64,000 nt of DNA, taken from the NCBI GenBank assembly GCA_030141605.1, contig JAQGDQ010000722.1:43630-107629 (forward strand), read 5' to 3'. A program made the translations under genes and the position numbers. Under the pieces are notes generated by a model, which saw only the letters and a program-made list of their open reading frames with translations, was not told the origin of the DNA and did not search any database. Of this stretch, positions 10,151 through 23,800 are shown one piece after another. Source of the stretch: Tubiluchus corallicola. Lineage: Eukaryota > Priapulida > Priapulimorpha > Priapulimorphida > Tubiluchidae. How positions within the stretch are numbered: position 1 is the stretch's first letter; every line of letters begins with the position of its first letter.

Positions 10151-13100
10151 CTTCGTTATTATTTTACAGTGGTAATTTTTTCTAGTCAGTCATTTTGTGC
10201 ACAAACTAGAAGTTGAGTTGGTGTGACAATATTTTCCGTCCATCATGCCATCAGTTTCCCTCAATTTGCGTTATTAGTCAATGTTGCAAGTCGTGGGTGC
10301 TTGTTGCTATCATGGTCTGATATCTATCTGATCTATCTGATTGGATGATCAATTTGTCAACCAAAGGCAGACTTAGAAAAAACCTTATTAATTGGAATAG
10401 TCAAAGAATACTATGTACTAACTAAGTAGTTCTTTGTTTACTTCATAAACTTGAGTTATACTGCTTTTGGCATTTTTCTCGATTCTATTGCCGAAATTTT
10501 CCATACTAACCACAATTGGTTTTGTTCGCAGGGGGCGCTGTACTGGATCCACCTCTGCAAGTACCATCAATTGCTAAGCTGCAGACGACGGACAATACAC
10601 ATATATATATCATAAACTATTTAAGAAAAATACACCCAAATGAGCTGCCACTACCATACGTGTTCGGCAGACACAAAGAAAGAGACAAATTACAACACAT
10701 ACTGCTGGTCGTACGTTATTTATGATTCTTCGTGGCAAATGTGTCAATTATAGTGATTGGACGATGGTGGAATTATATGTATTTATTACGTTGTCGTATT
10801 ACGTTATCGATGCCCATACGAAACATTGTTCATAATACAAATGAATGTAATGCGGCTAGCATAAACTATGCTCTAGTAGCTCTGTAGCTGATAACATCAA
10901 AAAAAGAAGCCATTTATAATATCCATAATGAGCAATTCAACACTTTCATCATTTATTTTTGTTCATTCAAAAACGATTATTGTTGCTCCATTGACAACTT
11001 CTGTTTATAGCTCTCGATACATATTTATTTACTTTTCAATACAAACCGGATTTAATACAAGGCCAATTTTAGCTATAAGTAAATCCTAGAGTATACAAAA
11101 CATGAATTTTATAAAACACCAGACAAATGATGGCATTAGTAAGTTCACATCTAAAAAAGAAATTGTTGGCAATAACTTTTAATCGCAGTGACTGTTAACA
11201 TCTATCACCATGACCCATTTGCAGTGATATAAAATATGGAATAAAGCCTATTTTGGATTGTTTGTACATTTTATTTTCGCACAAAATTCACCAATAGATA
11301 GTGACACTGTGAGCATTCTGACTTGTTTTTATGTGTCCACCTTTCTCATTCTCAATACCAAATCTTTATTTGAATTTTTTGAATAGTCATTTCTGTTAGC
11401 AGTATTTCATGTTCAGAATGTCTATAAGTTTTTTTTTAATTTTAACCTTGTTCTAATCTGTTGTCTTAGTTCATGCATTTCACCTACTACTATTGTTTGA
11501 ACTAATAGTTAAATTTTCTATATCTACGAACTTTGTAGTGCTGATTTTAATTCAAACGTGTTACATATCATTTTTCAGTTTATCTAAAGGCAACTAAATC
11601 TGTCTAATAAAAGACAAGCAAACTTTCTCGATGTACAAGAATGTGTCCAAGGGACCCCTATAGACGTGCCTAAACTGATTCTGAATGAATCGTTTATTTC
11701 AAATATGTATTTATTCGATTACAAAACACACACATTAATTATTTTCATTGTTATTTGGGTGCCACTATTTCGTCAACTTTTACTATTCTCGCCACAATGT
11801 TAGTTATTTCATTTCAAAGTGAAAGAGATATAAACTTATTAGAAGATGTACCACTAAATGGATTTGGTCTTGTCATAACTTTCATATGAAAGTGAACTGA
11901 GACATTTACCTCTTCGAACTCCAGAAGCTAGGCGACGTAAGCAGATTTGATATTAACGTATCAACTGTCAGATATGTCTTGATCTATTATTTAGAAATCT
12001 TAACTTTAAGACGGGTAAAGTAGCTATAACAGCCACTGAAAACATGATCCTTTTTATTATACACACACTCGAGTAGAATTCAATACAAAAACGTACAAAT
12101 TGATTTCTATTCGAGTATGCCAGTGTACAATAAGGCGATCGTGTTCTCAGTGGTTGTTGCAAGGTATTTTATTTAACATATCAATTATTACATATAGTTG
12201 GTTATCTGATGGCTTACATTATACTTACCATGTTGACATCTTTGAGCTATTCTTGTAAAAGGTGGTACGCTTTGTATTCTTGTTACGTAAGCTACATTAC
12301 CTGGCCTCTAACCTAGGTAGTTTTACGGTATTTATAACATTTCATTATGCTTACTGAATTACATGTGACTACTTGCAAGTAATAATAAAAGTAATAATAA
12401 CTTAAATTATTGATATTTAGACAGCAACGTAGTGAGCGGTAAAAGTGATGATATCAACAATGTTCATGCTATTTCGTGTTATTGCAAATAAGTGCTGATC
12501 TTGGGTAACCTTTTCGCCTACAGACTTCGAGTTCAGTTGAATTTCTATTTCACATTTTAAATCACTTCTAACGTAAATCGCAGTAGCATTTCAGTACTAG
12601 GCTTAAAACTAATTGCTTAAATATTGCCATTCACTGCTAAAATACTCATTCTAAACAAATAAACTCTAGAATGTTACGAATAGTTAGACTTAAACCAGTA
12701 CGTACTCTACATAATTCTCGGGGCCCAGGGACATTACATCCGTTGTGAAACCTGATTTATCCCCTTCCCTTATTTTGAAATGTCAGCTAATAATTTTTTC
12801 ACCACCATACTTGTCAGCTGCAATTACAAAAAGAAAACTAAATTTTCTTTTTAAAATTAATCAAATCAAAAAGCCATGTGCATATTTCAGCAATAGTTTT
12901 TAATAAGATACCTTTAATATGTTGTTAGGGAGGACAGTTTATTAAACACCATCAAAAAGGGTTGACAATAAAAGTTGATGGACATTGAAATGATTGCAAC
13001 GCAAATTTTCTGTTGAATTTTAATGTGCATCCTATTTAACCTGCACACAGAAAATCCTGCGTATATTGATTTTTCATTTACATTAACACACAGAGTACAT

Positions 13101-13260
13101 GTGCAGAGTACACAATCTTTCCATTTTGAACTTTCAGTTCTGAATAAAGTCTTCCCCAATTTTCCCCTTAGCGAAACGACCCCAGGTTTTTTCCCAAGTT
13201 TTCCCCGGAGAGTCAAGTGTCTGCCATACATGACTAACTTAAGCTCATGCTGACTAATCA
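10151..13260. other. intergenic region between precursors A and B
   Basis: AT-rich; no convincing exon, RNA gene or mobile element recognised. Confidence 0.5.
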
Positions 13261-13545
13261 ATGAATAGGCCTATTCGTTAGCAATTAGCACATGCGCCTA
13301 CTCTTTAATGATCAACAAGTAAGCCGAATGATCTCCGGACTCTGGCTAATGGAACTGGGGCCTTGCAGTCTATGTAGTAAGCAACAAACAACCTAGTCAT
13401 TATTAATCAACAGATAGTCCTAGTGTTTAATAGTCTATGCATAGGCCTACACATTAATAATCAACAATAGGTCCACTCATTAATAATCAACACATAAGCC
13501 TACCTCATTATTATTCAGCACATAGGCCTACTGATTAATCTTCAA
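13261..13545. repeat. degenerate minisatellite, about 30-bp unit
   Basis: The unit resembles CATAGGCCTACTCATTAATA then ATCAACA. It recurs at about 13261, 13290, 13385, 13435, 13465, 13495 and 13525, with point changes. It lies just 3' of precursor gene B. Confidence 0.75.
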
Positions 13546-13707
13546 ACGTTCTGAATTGATGGCTTGCAAGAGATGTGTGGCAATACGAATCTGCCCTGTA
13601 TTTCAACTTATTTAAATTATGGTTGCTCACCACATCATATTATATTTTTACAGTGATTTCAGTATCACAAGCTACTAAAAGAGGTATCCAGCAACGATTG
13701 GCCCTTC

Positions 13708-14866
13708 CTATGTCGTGTCATCTCTTTCGTTGTGGTACACGTCGATGACTGCTTCCAGTAAATCTCTTAGGGCAATTTTCTCCTTTGTATTCATAGTTTC
13801 ATCAACGTCATCTAGCAAAGATACTTGAGAATCAAGGGTTTCCTCATTGATGTCTGGCACCAATGGTCGCCTGCAAGATTACGAAATTATGAAATTTCAC
13901 AATGAGTCTTCCATAGTCAGTCTTATAACTAAAGTATAATTACGATTATTAATAATTTTAGACTTCATTTACTTGTAATATGGCCTGACAACAATATTGC
14001 CAACGCTCTATGTTAACGATATTAGTGATCGTCTGTATACGATACTAAAACGCCCTTTGGGTATGTTCTGTATTATTGCCAAAATGGTTGTGCCTGCATA
14101 GGGCCCTTTAAAATTTCACTATTTGCTGATTGCATTTCAGTTTGACTCAAGTTCAAAGTTTCTAAGGAAATCACTGCTATGAGGAAAATTACAACGATGA
14201 GGACTGTATAGTAAGTATCAGTGCCTATACTGACGTCACTAAAAGCAGTTATTAGAGCAACACCAACAGCAACAGCGACAGCACTACCACCACTACCACC
14301 ACCACCATCACCAACCACCACTAACAACAGCAACAACGACGACAACGACGACAACAATAACAGCAGCAGTGTTTGTAATGATGAGGACGCATTAGCAACA
14401 ACATGGCATAGCCTTAGCGTGTGACATCTGTAACAAAAATAACAGTAGTCATATCTTTATTCGTGTGACAGCAGTAATCTCTCAAAGTATTAGTCTTTTT
14501 GCATCCAAAATAAATTATTTATCACATATACTTGTTGTATATAAGCAATAATTATTGCGTAGAAACAGACCTGTTGAGGAAAAACAAAGCCTGATACATT
14601 GTGCAATTACATACTCCATCGCCTAAAATGAGAATGCTTATTACAGAATTAATAATTAATAAAGCAACGAACCATTTGTCTAGTAAAGGTTTATAGTGGT
14701 CAGGTAGCGCCCTCTTCTGAGAGAAAAACTGAAAATTGCAGCGACATCTTTCGCTGGGAATCCTTAACAAGCAAATATCTCTGCAGCGCACGGCAGCCGT
14801 CAACGGTGCAAAGATAACGAGAAAGAGGGAAACGAAAACGACAATCTGTTGCTGCATTATTGGTAT
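13708..14866 (-). CDS. small secreted 4-Cys peptide precursor B, probable relative of precursor A
   Basis: The coding start is the ATG at 14857, nine bases after a splice acceptor (TATTTTTCAG, exon start 14866), implying a 5'UTR intron. A signal peptide (MQQQIVVFVSLFLVIFAPLTAA) runs straight into C25-x3-C29-x8-C38-x-C40, then NFQFFSQ and a dibasic KR (48-49). The last exon, 13870-13708 (acceptor CTTGCAG, stop TAG), adds 53 acidic residues from RPLVPDINEE to ERDDTT and needs a phase-2 donor. Two donors fit: CAG|GTCTGT at 14571 (149 residues, including a hydrophobic stretch and a second CxC, VCNCTMYQ) or TG|GTTCGT at 14673 (115 residues). Both are weak donors, so the middle of the protein is uncertain. 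The cysteine pattern, secretion, strand, 3.6-kb proximity and phase-2 intron resemble precursor A, so I infer tandem paralogues. Unlike A, there is no Gly before the basic pair. Confidence 0.58.
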
Positions 14867-14911
14867 CTGAAAAATAGATATATTTGGATTACAATTTACA
14901 TTTTCGCATAC

Positions 14912-15256
<345 letters not shown>

Positions 15257-17337
15257 TATGCTATCCAGTGGAAGCCGTTTCTACCAGCAATGCTAAGGTA
15301 GTTAGAACGTTAACCTAAACCACTTTTCAGTCACCGATCGATCCTGAAGAAAGCTACAAGTGATTCAACCGGTCCAAGAAAAGACCACATAAAACACGTA
15401 ATCACTACATTTTACGCACAATGGATACTTCATTTTATTGGAAATTTATTTTCTCATATGTGGTCTTGACCCTTGTGACTCAAAGTAAAGTAGAATTAAA
15501 TTTTACAAGTATAACACTCTTCATGTAGAAATCTAATAGCTATTCTGCCAAATAATAAAACACATGCAACTTCTGCAAATAAAATTATTAACAGTCCTGA
15601 AGCCCTTTTTGAAAGCCCTTATCATGGACTCCCAATAAAGAATCCCTGCTTTACGACTTACTAAAAGCACAATCAGTTTCATAGTTATGAGAATTATCCA
15701 TCGTTTTCAGAAAACATAATATGAAATGCAATAATACGCTGAACGCACTTTTTAAAGTAAAATGAAAACCAAAAGAACATCTTCTGCTGATGAATCTGCG
15801 TTATGGCAACAATTGTTTTAATTTCCTATTTTCTGTACGTAGCTTGAAGCTATTTAGATATAGCTTTTATAACTGCGCTGCAGTAAAATGAAACGTCGTT
15901 TTGTGATCAAGCTATTTAGTTCTTTAAATATAATACCCTACAAAAGCAATTATCAGAACTTTATTCGGTTAAATTCCTTGTGCACCAGTTTTTTTATTCC
16001 CAATACCCAAATCATCAAATCTTTACACAAATTACACGCATAAAACAAATAAACATAAAATATAAAACTGCATCAGTCATCAAAGTGTTCATAAAAGGCG
16101 TTAACGATTTGCATTTGACAGCTACGAAGTTTTTTTGTTGAAGAAGCCTTTTCTAAAATGAATTGCAACTGTATCTGTGTTTCATTTTTCCAAACATGTT
16201 CAAGTGAATAAGCAAATATACATACTGGCAAATATGTATAAGTCTATACTTAAGGCCATAAGCTGCCTTATAGTTAGGCTTATAGTTTTGCCAACTAAGT
16301 TGAACTAATGCCGATTGGGCAAATCGTACGATCGATTTGGTAGGATTTCAATTTTACTGAACAAAACATCCAACGCGTTTTTCGAGAGAAATCTTCGCAG
16401 TTCATTTTTACAGTACTTTATCTGCTGTACCGAAATTATCGCACATTTAACAAAAATGTAAACATTATACACACTCTTTTCTCAACTGAACAACTTTTAT
16501 GGCTTTTAACCATTATAATTTTAATTACTATACCCCGTGGAGTTGCAGCAAAACGTGAAACGTTTGGAAAATATTGCAGACATTGCGAAACTGCGCCATT
16601 AAACGTTGTAGAACATCCTGCACTGAGCGCTAACTTATTCAAAACCTGAGTGCATTATCCTAACTGTGACAATCAGCAGTCTGGTTAATCATGTGGGCTT
16701 CAATCCTATTGTGGAAGCCAGCCAGGTACATAACGCTCACATACAGGTGAAATGTGAAAGTTATGTTTATCATTACCAGACCATTATTGCGTATTCAAAA
16801 TTTCCACACAAGGGAGATTGAAACCTGTCTATGTTTGTTTGACCAATTAGACCTCATTCAGAGGTTGCCATTTTCTAGCTGCTTTCCGGATGCCATTTCC
16901 TAGCCACTTTTGTGGCTCTTTTGTTCAATTTGAATTAAAAAACCAGTGGGACATGTTTCAGCATTGTGCCCTCTTAAAATTGTTAGTAATTCCAAAAGGT
17001 TGCATAAGTTCATCGATTACGTAAATATGCATAACAAATCTTGTTTACTACCACGTGACTCTATTGGTGTTGCTCAGTGGAATAACGAAATGCTATTGGC
17101 AACTTGCGCTAGAGAACATTCAACCGGTACGCATTATATACGCAAATGTATTATCACATTTCCATTATACTGCAAAATTACAAAATCAGTTATATTGGCT
17201 GTTTGCTCATAAACTTCAGTTAAGATTATTAATTTCGTGCAAAACAAGCAATTAACATTTTAATTTCAATCATCCAGTAATCAACCGTCACATATAAACT
17301 TCACTGCGTTCTTCTTATAGTATTATTAAAATCGGCT

Positions 17338-17385
17338 TGTTTGTCGGGTTTTGTGTCTGTTTGTTTGTTTGTTTGTTTGTTTTGC
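17338..17385. repeat. (TTTG)n microsatellite
   Basis: A run of TTTG tetranucleotides. Confidence 0.9.
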
Positions 17386-18007
17386 TTGTCTCGTTAATTC
17401 AGCTACGCACGACAGCAAATAGTAACTTATTAATACTAGGTCTATAAATACAATCTATAGCGAAATTTTTTCAAACGTTAACTTTAGAGAGTATACTCTA
17501 CTCTGAACGTTAACTCGAGACAAAAAAATCATGTTGAATTTACGCTACCATGTGAAAGGGCACTTTATTTAAACAAGTTTTCAAAGATTTAGTAAAACTT
17601 TATCATTATAAGTACTTGTAACTAATTACTGAAAATAAGATTGACCAGAACCTCAAGTTTGAGATTTTCCGAAACTAGTCCACATTGCTGAAACACCCGT
17701 GACACCTGAGGAAACGTAAATCTTTCCTTTTTCCTCGTGGGAACTGACTGATGACGTTGTTGCTCCGTAAAATTCTTAAACTTCGAGAAAATGCTACAAA
17801 AATATTCTTGTTGACACTTCACCATTTTCATGCATTACATGACATGCGGTCCTAAAGGGAGTTTCTACATTGTACAGCTGCAACTAGGGCTACTGGGTTT
17901 TTAGACTATTACGACAAACGATTGTTTAAATGTTGAACCACATAAGGTAATATCAAGCACAATTTGACAAAGTAAAAACTTTCATTAGCATTCATGAAGA
18001 TATGAAA

Positions 18008-18039
18008 ACGTGTATGCCTAGTTTGCATACATATTTTTC

Positions 18040-18070
<31 letters not shown>

Positions 18071-18127
18071 CGAATTATATATATATATCGTACACGAATT
18101 CTATGTAGGCAAACTAGGCATACACGT
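18008..18127. repeat. 120-bp inverted repeat with AT-rich centre
   Basis: The left arm ACGTGTATGCCTAGTTTGCA and the right arm (inverted) ACGTGTATGCCTAGTTTGCC agree for 19 bp and continue, with a few mismatches, to TCGTGT (about 35 bp). The loop is (TA)n. It is a small foldback element or a cruciform-prone palindrome. Confidence 0.75.
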
Positions 18128-19965
18128 ATATATATATATATGAGCCACGTGACTCAAAAATGCGCCGAAGCTGTTAAAATTTACAGCTCTTAAAGGTTCT
18201 CTAACTTCTGTTACTTCAATAATATTTTCAGTAGATGGCAATGCCAGGACTTAACAGTGTAGGCAATACACATAGCGTGGCGGCATCTAGTGACAACAAT
18301 AAGAAAGCATCATAATCTCGCATTTCCATACTTGTTTCCATTTTTACGTGTCTCGGTGCAATCTTAATTTTGCTTGAAAGCATAATAATTTGCATTAATC
18401 AGATAAGGGATTTTATGTTAACTTTTCACTTGCTGTGGCCACTTTATAGCTTTCAGGGGTTAGTCTACGTTGTTTTTGTTTTACAGTAGATTGCTTTGCA
18501 GTTTAGAATTTTTTACAAATCGCCCCAAACAAGACCAATGGCTACTCAATGCTACGTACGCATTAGAAAGATGAAAATATGAATACAGGTACAGAGAAAC
18601 AATTCTTGTAACTGACTTGCTTTTGGTATGAAGTATTTGTTAAACTTCTTCTTAAAGCGAAAAAGGTATGGTTAGCTGGGAATCAATTTTAAAGTAATGA
18701 ATTCCGCCGATAAGTACACCGAGAGAAGAAACGGCTTACAGATTTATAAACAGTAGTTCTACATTCAAGACTAACGATGTAGCGGAAAGCTACGAACAAA
18801 CAAATTCTCTGCTTTTATGGCTTAATGAGAGTATCTTCTGCAGAAATACCGATAGAAAATGTAACAACTGGCTTTCAGTGGACAAAGGTCATTATGGCCA
18901 ACGCCCTACCAACTCTAGTCGAGAGCCGAACCAACATTGACAATACGATCCTGTAAGCTGTTAAGTTAGCTAAGGTTGTCAATTCGGGAAAGAGAAAGGT
19001 AAATTAAAGCGAGAAAACTTTAGATTGTACGGGCACATGAGATCCCCTGGTTTGGAGCACAGGGGTGTTTCTGGTTCTTCAATGACCACGACAGAAAATT
19101 TGTCTCAGTTATGTCTGTGCAAAAATAATGATTACTCTTTCTTAGAAAGTATTCTTCTAAAAGTTGTACTTGAGCAATTTGTTAAAAAAACGTGTATTTG
19201 AAAAAAATATAGACGTGACCTAAGATTTTTAAAAAAAATGCAATAAGGTGTTTTGTTAAAATATTTTGATTAAAGAAACCTGTATTGATAAAACTGATTT
19301 AAAATTGAAAACAGCAATAAGATTATGAGAGCATCCACGTTTGTTTATGCACAATGAGGTTTTTATTGAACTAAATCAAAAGCAAGTACAGTTTATGCAC
19401 AATTAGGTTCGTTTATGCACAGTCAAGATTACCCCAACAAATTGTCACCACACAGACCAGACAGTGAATCAGACCAACTATATTGTGCGGCTTCTATATT
19501 TCAATCAGCCTACACAAAAAAAATTTAAAATATACTACTCAGGTAGGCGAAAGGCAGCTTTCACACTCATCAGTTTCATGAATTCACAAAAAGCATACAG
19601 TAGTTAGCATTAATTGCAAAGTGTTCGGTTTAAGCAATTTGAGAATACTGAAGAGAATACTGCACCTTACTGTGCAAATTGAAATTTACTGTTGTAAGTT
19701 TACGTGGCGCGGGATAATACATAAAATCGTCAGTGGTTACAAATTTCACAATCTCAATTCTCAGCAGATATAGGTTTATGATCAGCAAAATTATGACGAA
19801 ACGTGAAGAAGAGTACGAAGCCATTATACGCGTAATTGCAACTTTTGCGATACAGAAACGTGTATGATAAAAATTACATGGCTGGCTATGTGTATGAGGG
19901 AGGGAGGGTAATTAATTGCCTACGCGTTAGGGAGGAGGCTACCCAACAAGAAATCCATCCTTGAT

Positions 19966-20035
19966 GTAGTAAGTGTAGTGGTAGCATAGCTACCGGAGAG
20001 CAGAATGCCCAGGTTCGAGTCCCAGTGGACTGAAA
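19966..20035 (+). mobile_element. tRNA-like SINE head or pseudo-tRNA
   Basis: A D-arm-like GTGTAGTGGTAGCAT (19972-19986) lies 26 bp before a perfect Pol III box B, GGTTCGAGTCC (20012-20022). The T-stem pairs in only 3 of 5 positions and no acceptor stem forms, so it is not a working tRNA gene. Confidence 0.55.
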
Positions 20036-20167
20036 AAATTTTCTAAACTTTTTAAGACATGCTTGCTTCGCACAAGTAATTAGTAAGTTGGTAGCAATTT
20101 ACTAAATATTTATTTGAACCGTATCAGTTTTGCAGAAAGAAACTATTAATTATTTCAGATGAAAAAA

Positions 20168-20277
<110 letters not shown>

Positions 20278-20443
20278 GTTATATAAATATATGTACAAGC
20301 ATACTGCTGCAATAAAATTAAGTAAAATCTTTTATTTCATCAGTACAGTTGTATATACATTTACGTAATTAATTATGTGGTTTTAGTCCACAGAAAACGA
20401 CATAGATTTTTGTGATTCTCGGACACGGTATTATCAATTATTT

Positions 20444-20850
20444 TTATATTACGTAGACATTTATACGTTTACAGTGCGAAGTGAGTAGACTATTATTAGT
20501 AATTGTGAGTGCTTTAGGACAGAAGTTAAACCATTCTGAAATTGGCCGGTAAAAGGACACCTGCCTGCCGGGTTCTGTACTCCCTCTAAACGATTTCACT
20601 CTCATAAGGCTCCTGGTTCTGTCTTTTGTATCGTTGACGGAAGATGTATAATTCACATTGTAACGTGGCTGAAATTTTTCTGCCTTCCAGAGCCTCGTGT
20701 TACATGATTAGCCTTGATAATGTGTAATGCTCCCAAATTAATCAAGCGACATTGAGTGCTGGTTTCTAGCTTACAAAGTGTCTGAATAGGTGGGTAAAAA
20801 CGCAATGTATTCTTGCTTTGTGAGCTTGACAGTTTCGCGTTCTCTATCAA
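20444..20850 (-). mobile_element. degenerate LINE C-terminal fossil
   Basis: Two adjacent minus-strand frames read DRTRSLMRVKSF, EPGRQVSFYRPISEWFNFCP and KALT, matching the typical RT tail layout (basic/aromatic SF.YR, W, then LP..L). The match is by layout rather than close identity; a frameshift near 20653 separates the two parts. Confidence 0.42.
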
Positions 20851-23800
20851 GCAGGTAAACAGGTAAAATATGGCCTTAATTTCTCACCCGCCAACATTTA
20901 ATTAATAAGTAACATGGCTTCTACTTTAAGTAAGCGTTAATGATCAAATAGACGGTGCCTTTGACATAAGATTGAGACTTAACAAATGCTCTAATAGCAG
21001 TAAAATGTAATCAATATGTAATGTACTATTTATCAACTGACGAAAGTGGTACATATTTTATAGATTTAAAAATGCATGTAGCTTGTCAACTGCATAGGTC
21101 TATATATCGTTAGTTTAGGATTTACTGTACTGTTTAAATTTTATTTGGGCTCCGCGTATACGCACTTTTACTGGTCTGCCAAAAATCCAGCGCGCAAACG
21201 TGCAATTTTCAGTAGTTGAGCAACTGAAAACTGCAGCAATTCTACTGATGTACCAAAATCCAGTGCACAAACATTCACTTTTTAATTGCCCAAGTGGTAC
21301 TAAGGAATTCGAGAACGCTGTCTCCATTTACGCACTCTTACTTCCAAAAAAAGAAATAAAGTCTATAAAACGAGTAAAGCATTGGGCTAATCTAATTTTT
21401 TTAACCACCAGTTAATGAAAGGACAATTTTATGTGCTGTATACCGCCTAATATAAGTAAATTCTTTCGTTATTATCGCCTGAGTCTGAGTGTAGTTTTGA
21501 TTAAGTTTTGCCAATTATTGGGGCAGTACCTATTTTCAAATCAAGCGGAGTAAAAAATTGTCCAAGAGAAAAGAAAAATGATCGTTATTCTTGACCTCGT
21601 TATATGCTGTGTTTACACGGGAAGCAACGAGAAGCTGCTTTACAACATTATCTATTTAATTTTAAACTCACTGCGTGGCAGGTGTAACATGTATTATAGA
21701 ACACATTACTTTATGAATAAAAACTGTGTAAAATTTGGAAAAGCCGCTCGTTTAGCTAGAAAAATCAGAATTCAAAATACAAACTAATATTCACTTGCAA
21801 GAAAATATTCATATTATTGTGACACTGGATCATATGAAAAGGTTAAATTGTTTATTCGTGCGAATTTTATACAATTTTTAGTTCGTATATTTCCTGGGGA
21901 GGGCGAGACTCTAGTACATTGGGCACTGAAGTATGAGCGTTTAAGTAATATGTGATGGAACTAGCAGTATGTTGGAAATTGTCAAAGTAAGCCGTAGTAG
22001 GGAAAAATCAATAGTGGAGGTAGTAAAACTGCGTTAATTATCTCATTTGGATATTTAAAAATTCATATTTTGGTCTCCAGTTTCTGAGTGTCACTGAATT
22101 CTTGAAAGACGGTAGCAAAGACAATAAGAATGACTGATCTTCATTTGTTTTTCTTTTGTCTTTTTAAATGTTTTTAAGACACTGCCATTTTAGAAGACAC
22201 TACTAGCTTCCTACACTTAACTATTTTGTTTTATAAAAGTTGTATCTCTGTGCAAGGCCTTAGAGTGTTACTAGTAACTACGATATACCTAATTTATGTC
22301 ACGAGTGAACTTGCCTATAGTTCGCTAAACAGAATGATGTTAATGCTATGTTAAGAAAAAAGGACTTGAAGCGTTTGTAATTTCCAAAATGTTTAACTCG
22401 GTTTTGTTCGGGAAATTTCGGAAATACAAGCTTAATCGAAAAAGCAAAGTACAAAATTTAAGCCTGCAACGCTAAAAATTGGGACACATGTATTTTTAAA
22501 AATTCGTCTGCAATTCCTATCTCATAATGCACACAAAGCAGTGAAATTGTATAGTTAAAACAAAATAAATACACCGGTTTTTTCGTGTACGTGTTTACTG
22601 TTTAATGCCGTTTTTGACGGCTGAACCGGATCCAGTTGACAAACAAGATTGTTTGTCAATCAACTTGTTATAAAGGTTTGAGAGTTTTATTACCTTGGAT
22701 ACTGGAGCGCTCAACTAATGAAACACTAATCGTCCCGCGGTATTTCGGGAGTTAAAAACTTTGAATCTGTGTGTGATGTAATGGGGTACCATTACCAAAT
22801 TCTTGACCTTCGAACTGTACGCACACACCCATACGCAGAGATATGCACTTATGTTTTGAAACCAATTTTCACACAAGTCAATATACTAATCCGTAATATG
22901 TATTTATGTGTACATAAATATATGCAGTTTCATGTGGTGCAGATTTAGACGCAAATGGTACACTTTCAGATTAAACCATTTGGCCACCATTTTATAAGAA
23001 ATGCAAAATAATCGGCTAAGTTTAGTTTATTGTACATTTAGTTTATTGTACCAACAGTGCGCCACAATATGCGTTAGTTTCAATGCAACTATAATTACTG
23101 ATTGTCCCTAGTAGTAATAAAAGCTAAATAATTTATATGCCTATAAAACACCAGTGCTAATTAACAATAAAATTAATATTATTAATACAAGACTCAATAA
23201 ATTCAGATGCAAAATCGCGAGCATCATCGCGTTTGTCACTTGACTTTGCCTGGTGCAGTCATGTCGTACAAAATTCTATAAACTTTTAAAAAACAGTAGA
23301 CTATTACGCTCATGTATGACTGACCAGTGTGCCGAGTGCTCGTGACTATTTATCAATTGACTATGAATGATCCAGTGTGGTTTAATCATACATGACTGGG
23401 CAGTTTATCGGGATTTTGTCCTAGCTTTCACATTTTAATTCCTATCTTGGGGCCTTAAGTAACCCCAGTATTTTAACTATTGATGTGCTCGATCAGTTTT
23501 CAGCCATTACACGGGTGCGCAAGTACGTGAAAGGGGTATGGTTTTATTTTTTGTAGTTTTAATACAAAATATCTTGTTCCAGACTTTTGGTTAATCAGCG
23601 TAAACAGCGCATTACGAAATAATTCGAATGAATATAATTTGCATAAGCCAATGAGACAATAATGAAAATAACGTATAAACGGAGTCATTTGGGATAAATC
23701 CAGCTGGGGAATTTCGGACATCGGCTGCTAGTCTCCAACATAACTTCTCAAAAGGACGCTGACAAAAGACCAATAACAATACAAATACTAAGTAAGAAAA

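Noticed and set aside
19966-20035. Functional tRNA gene
   Set aside because: Perfect box B, but T-stem mismatches and no acceptor stem; better explained as SINE-derived.
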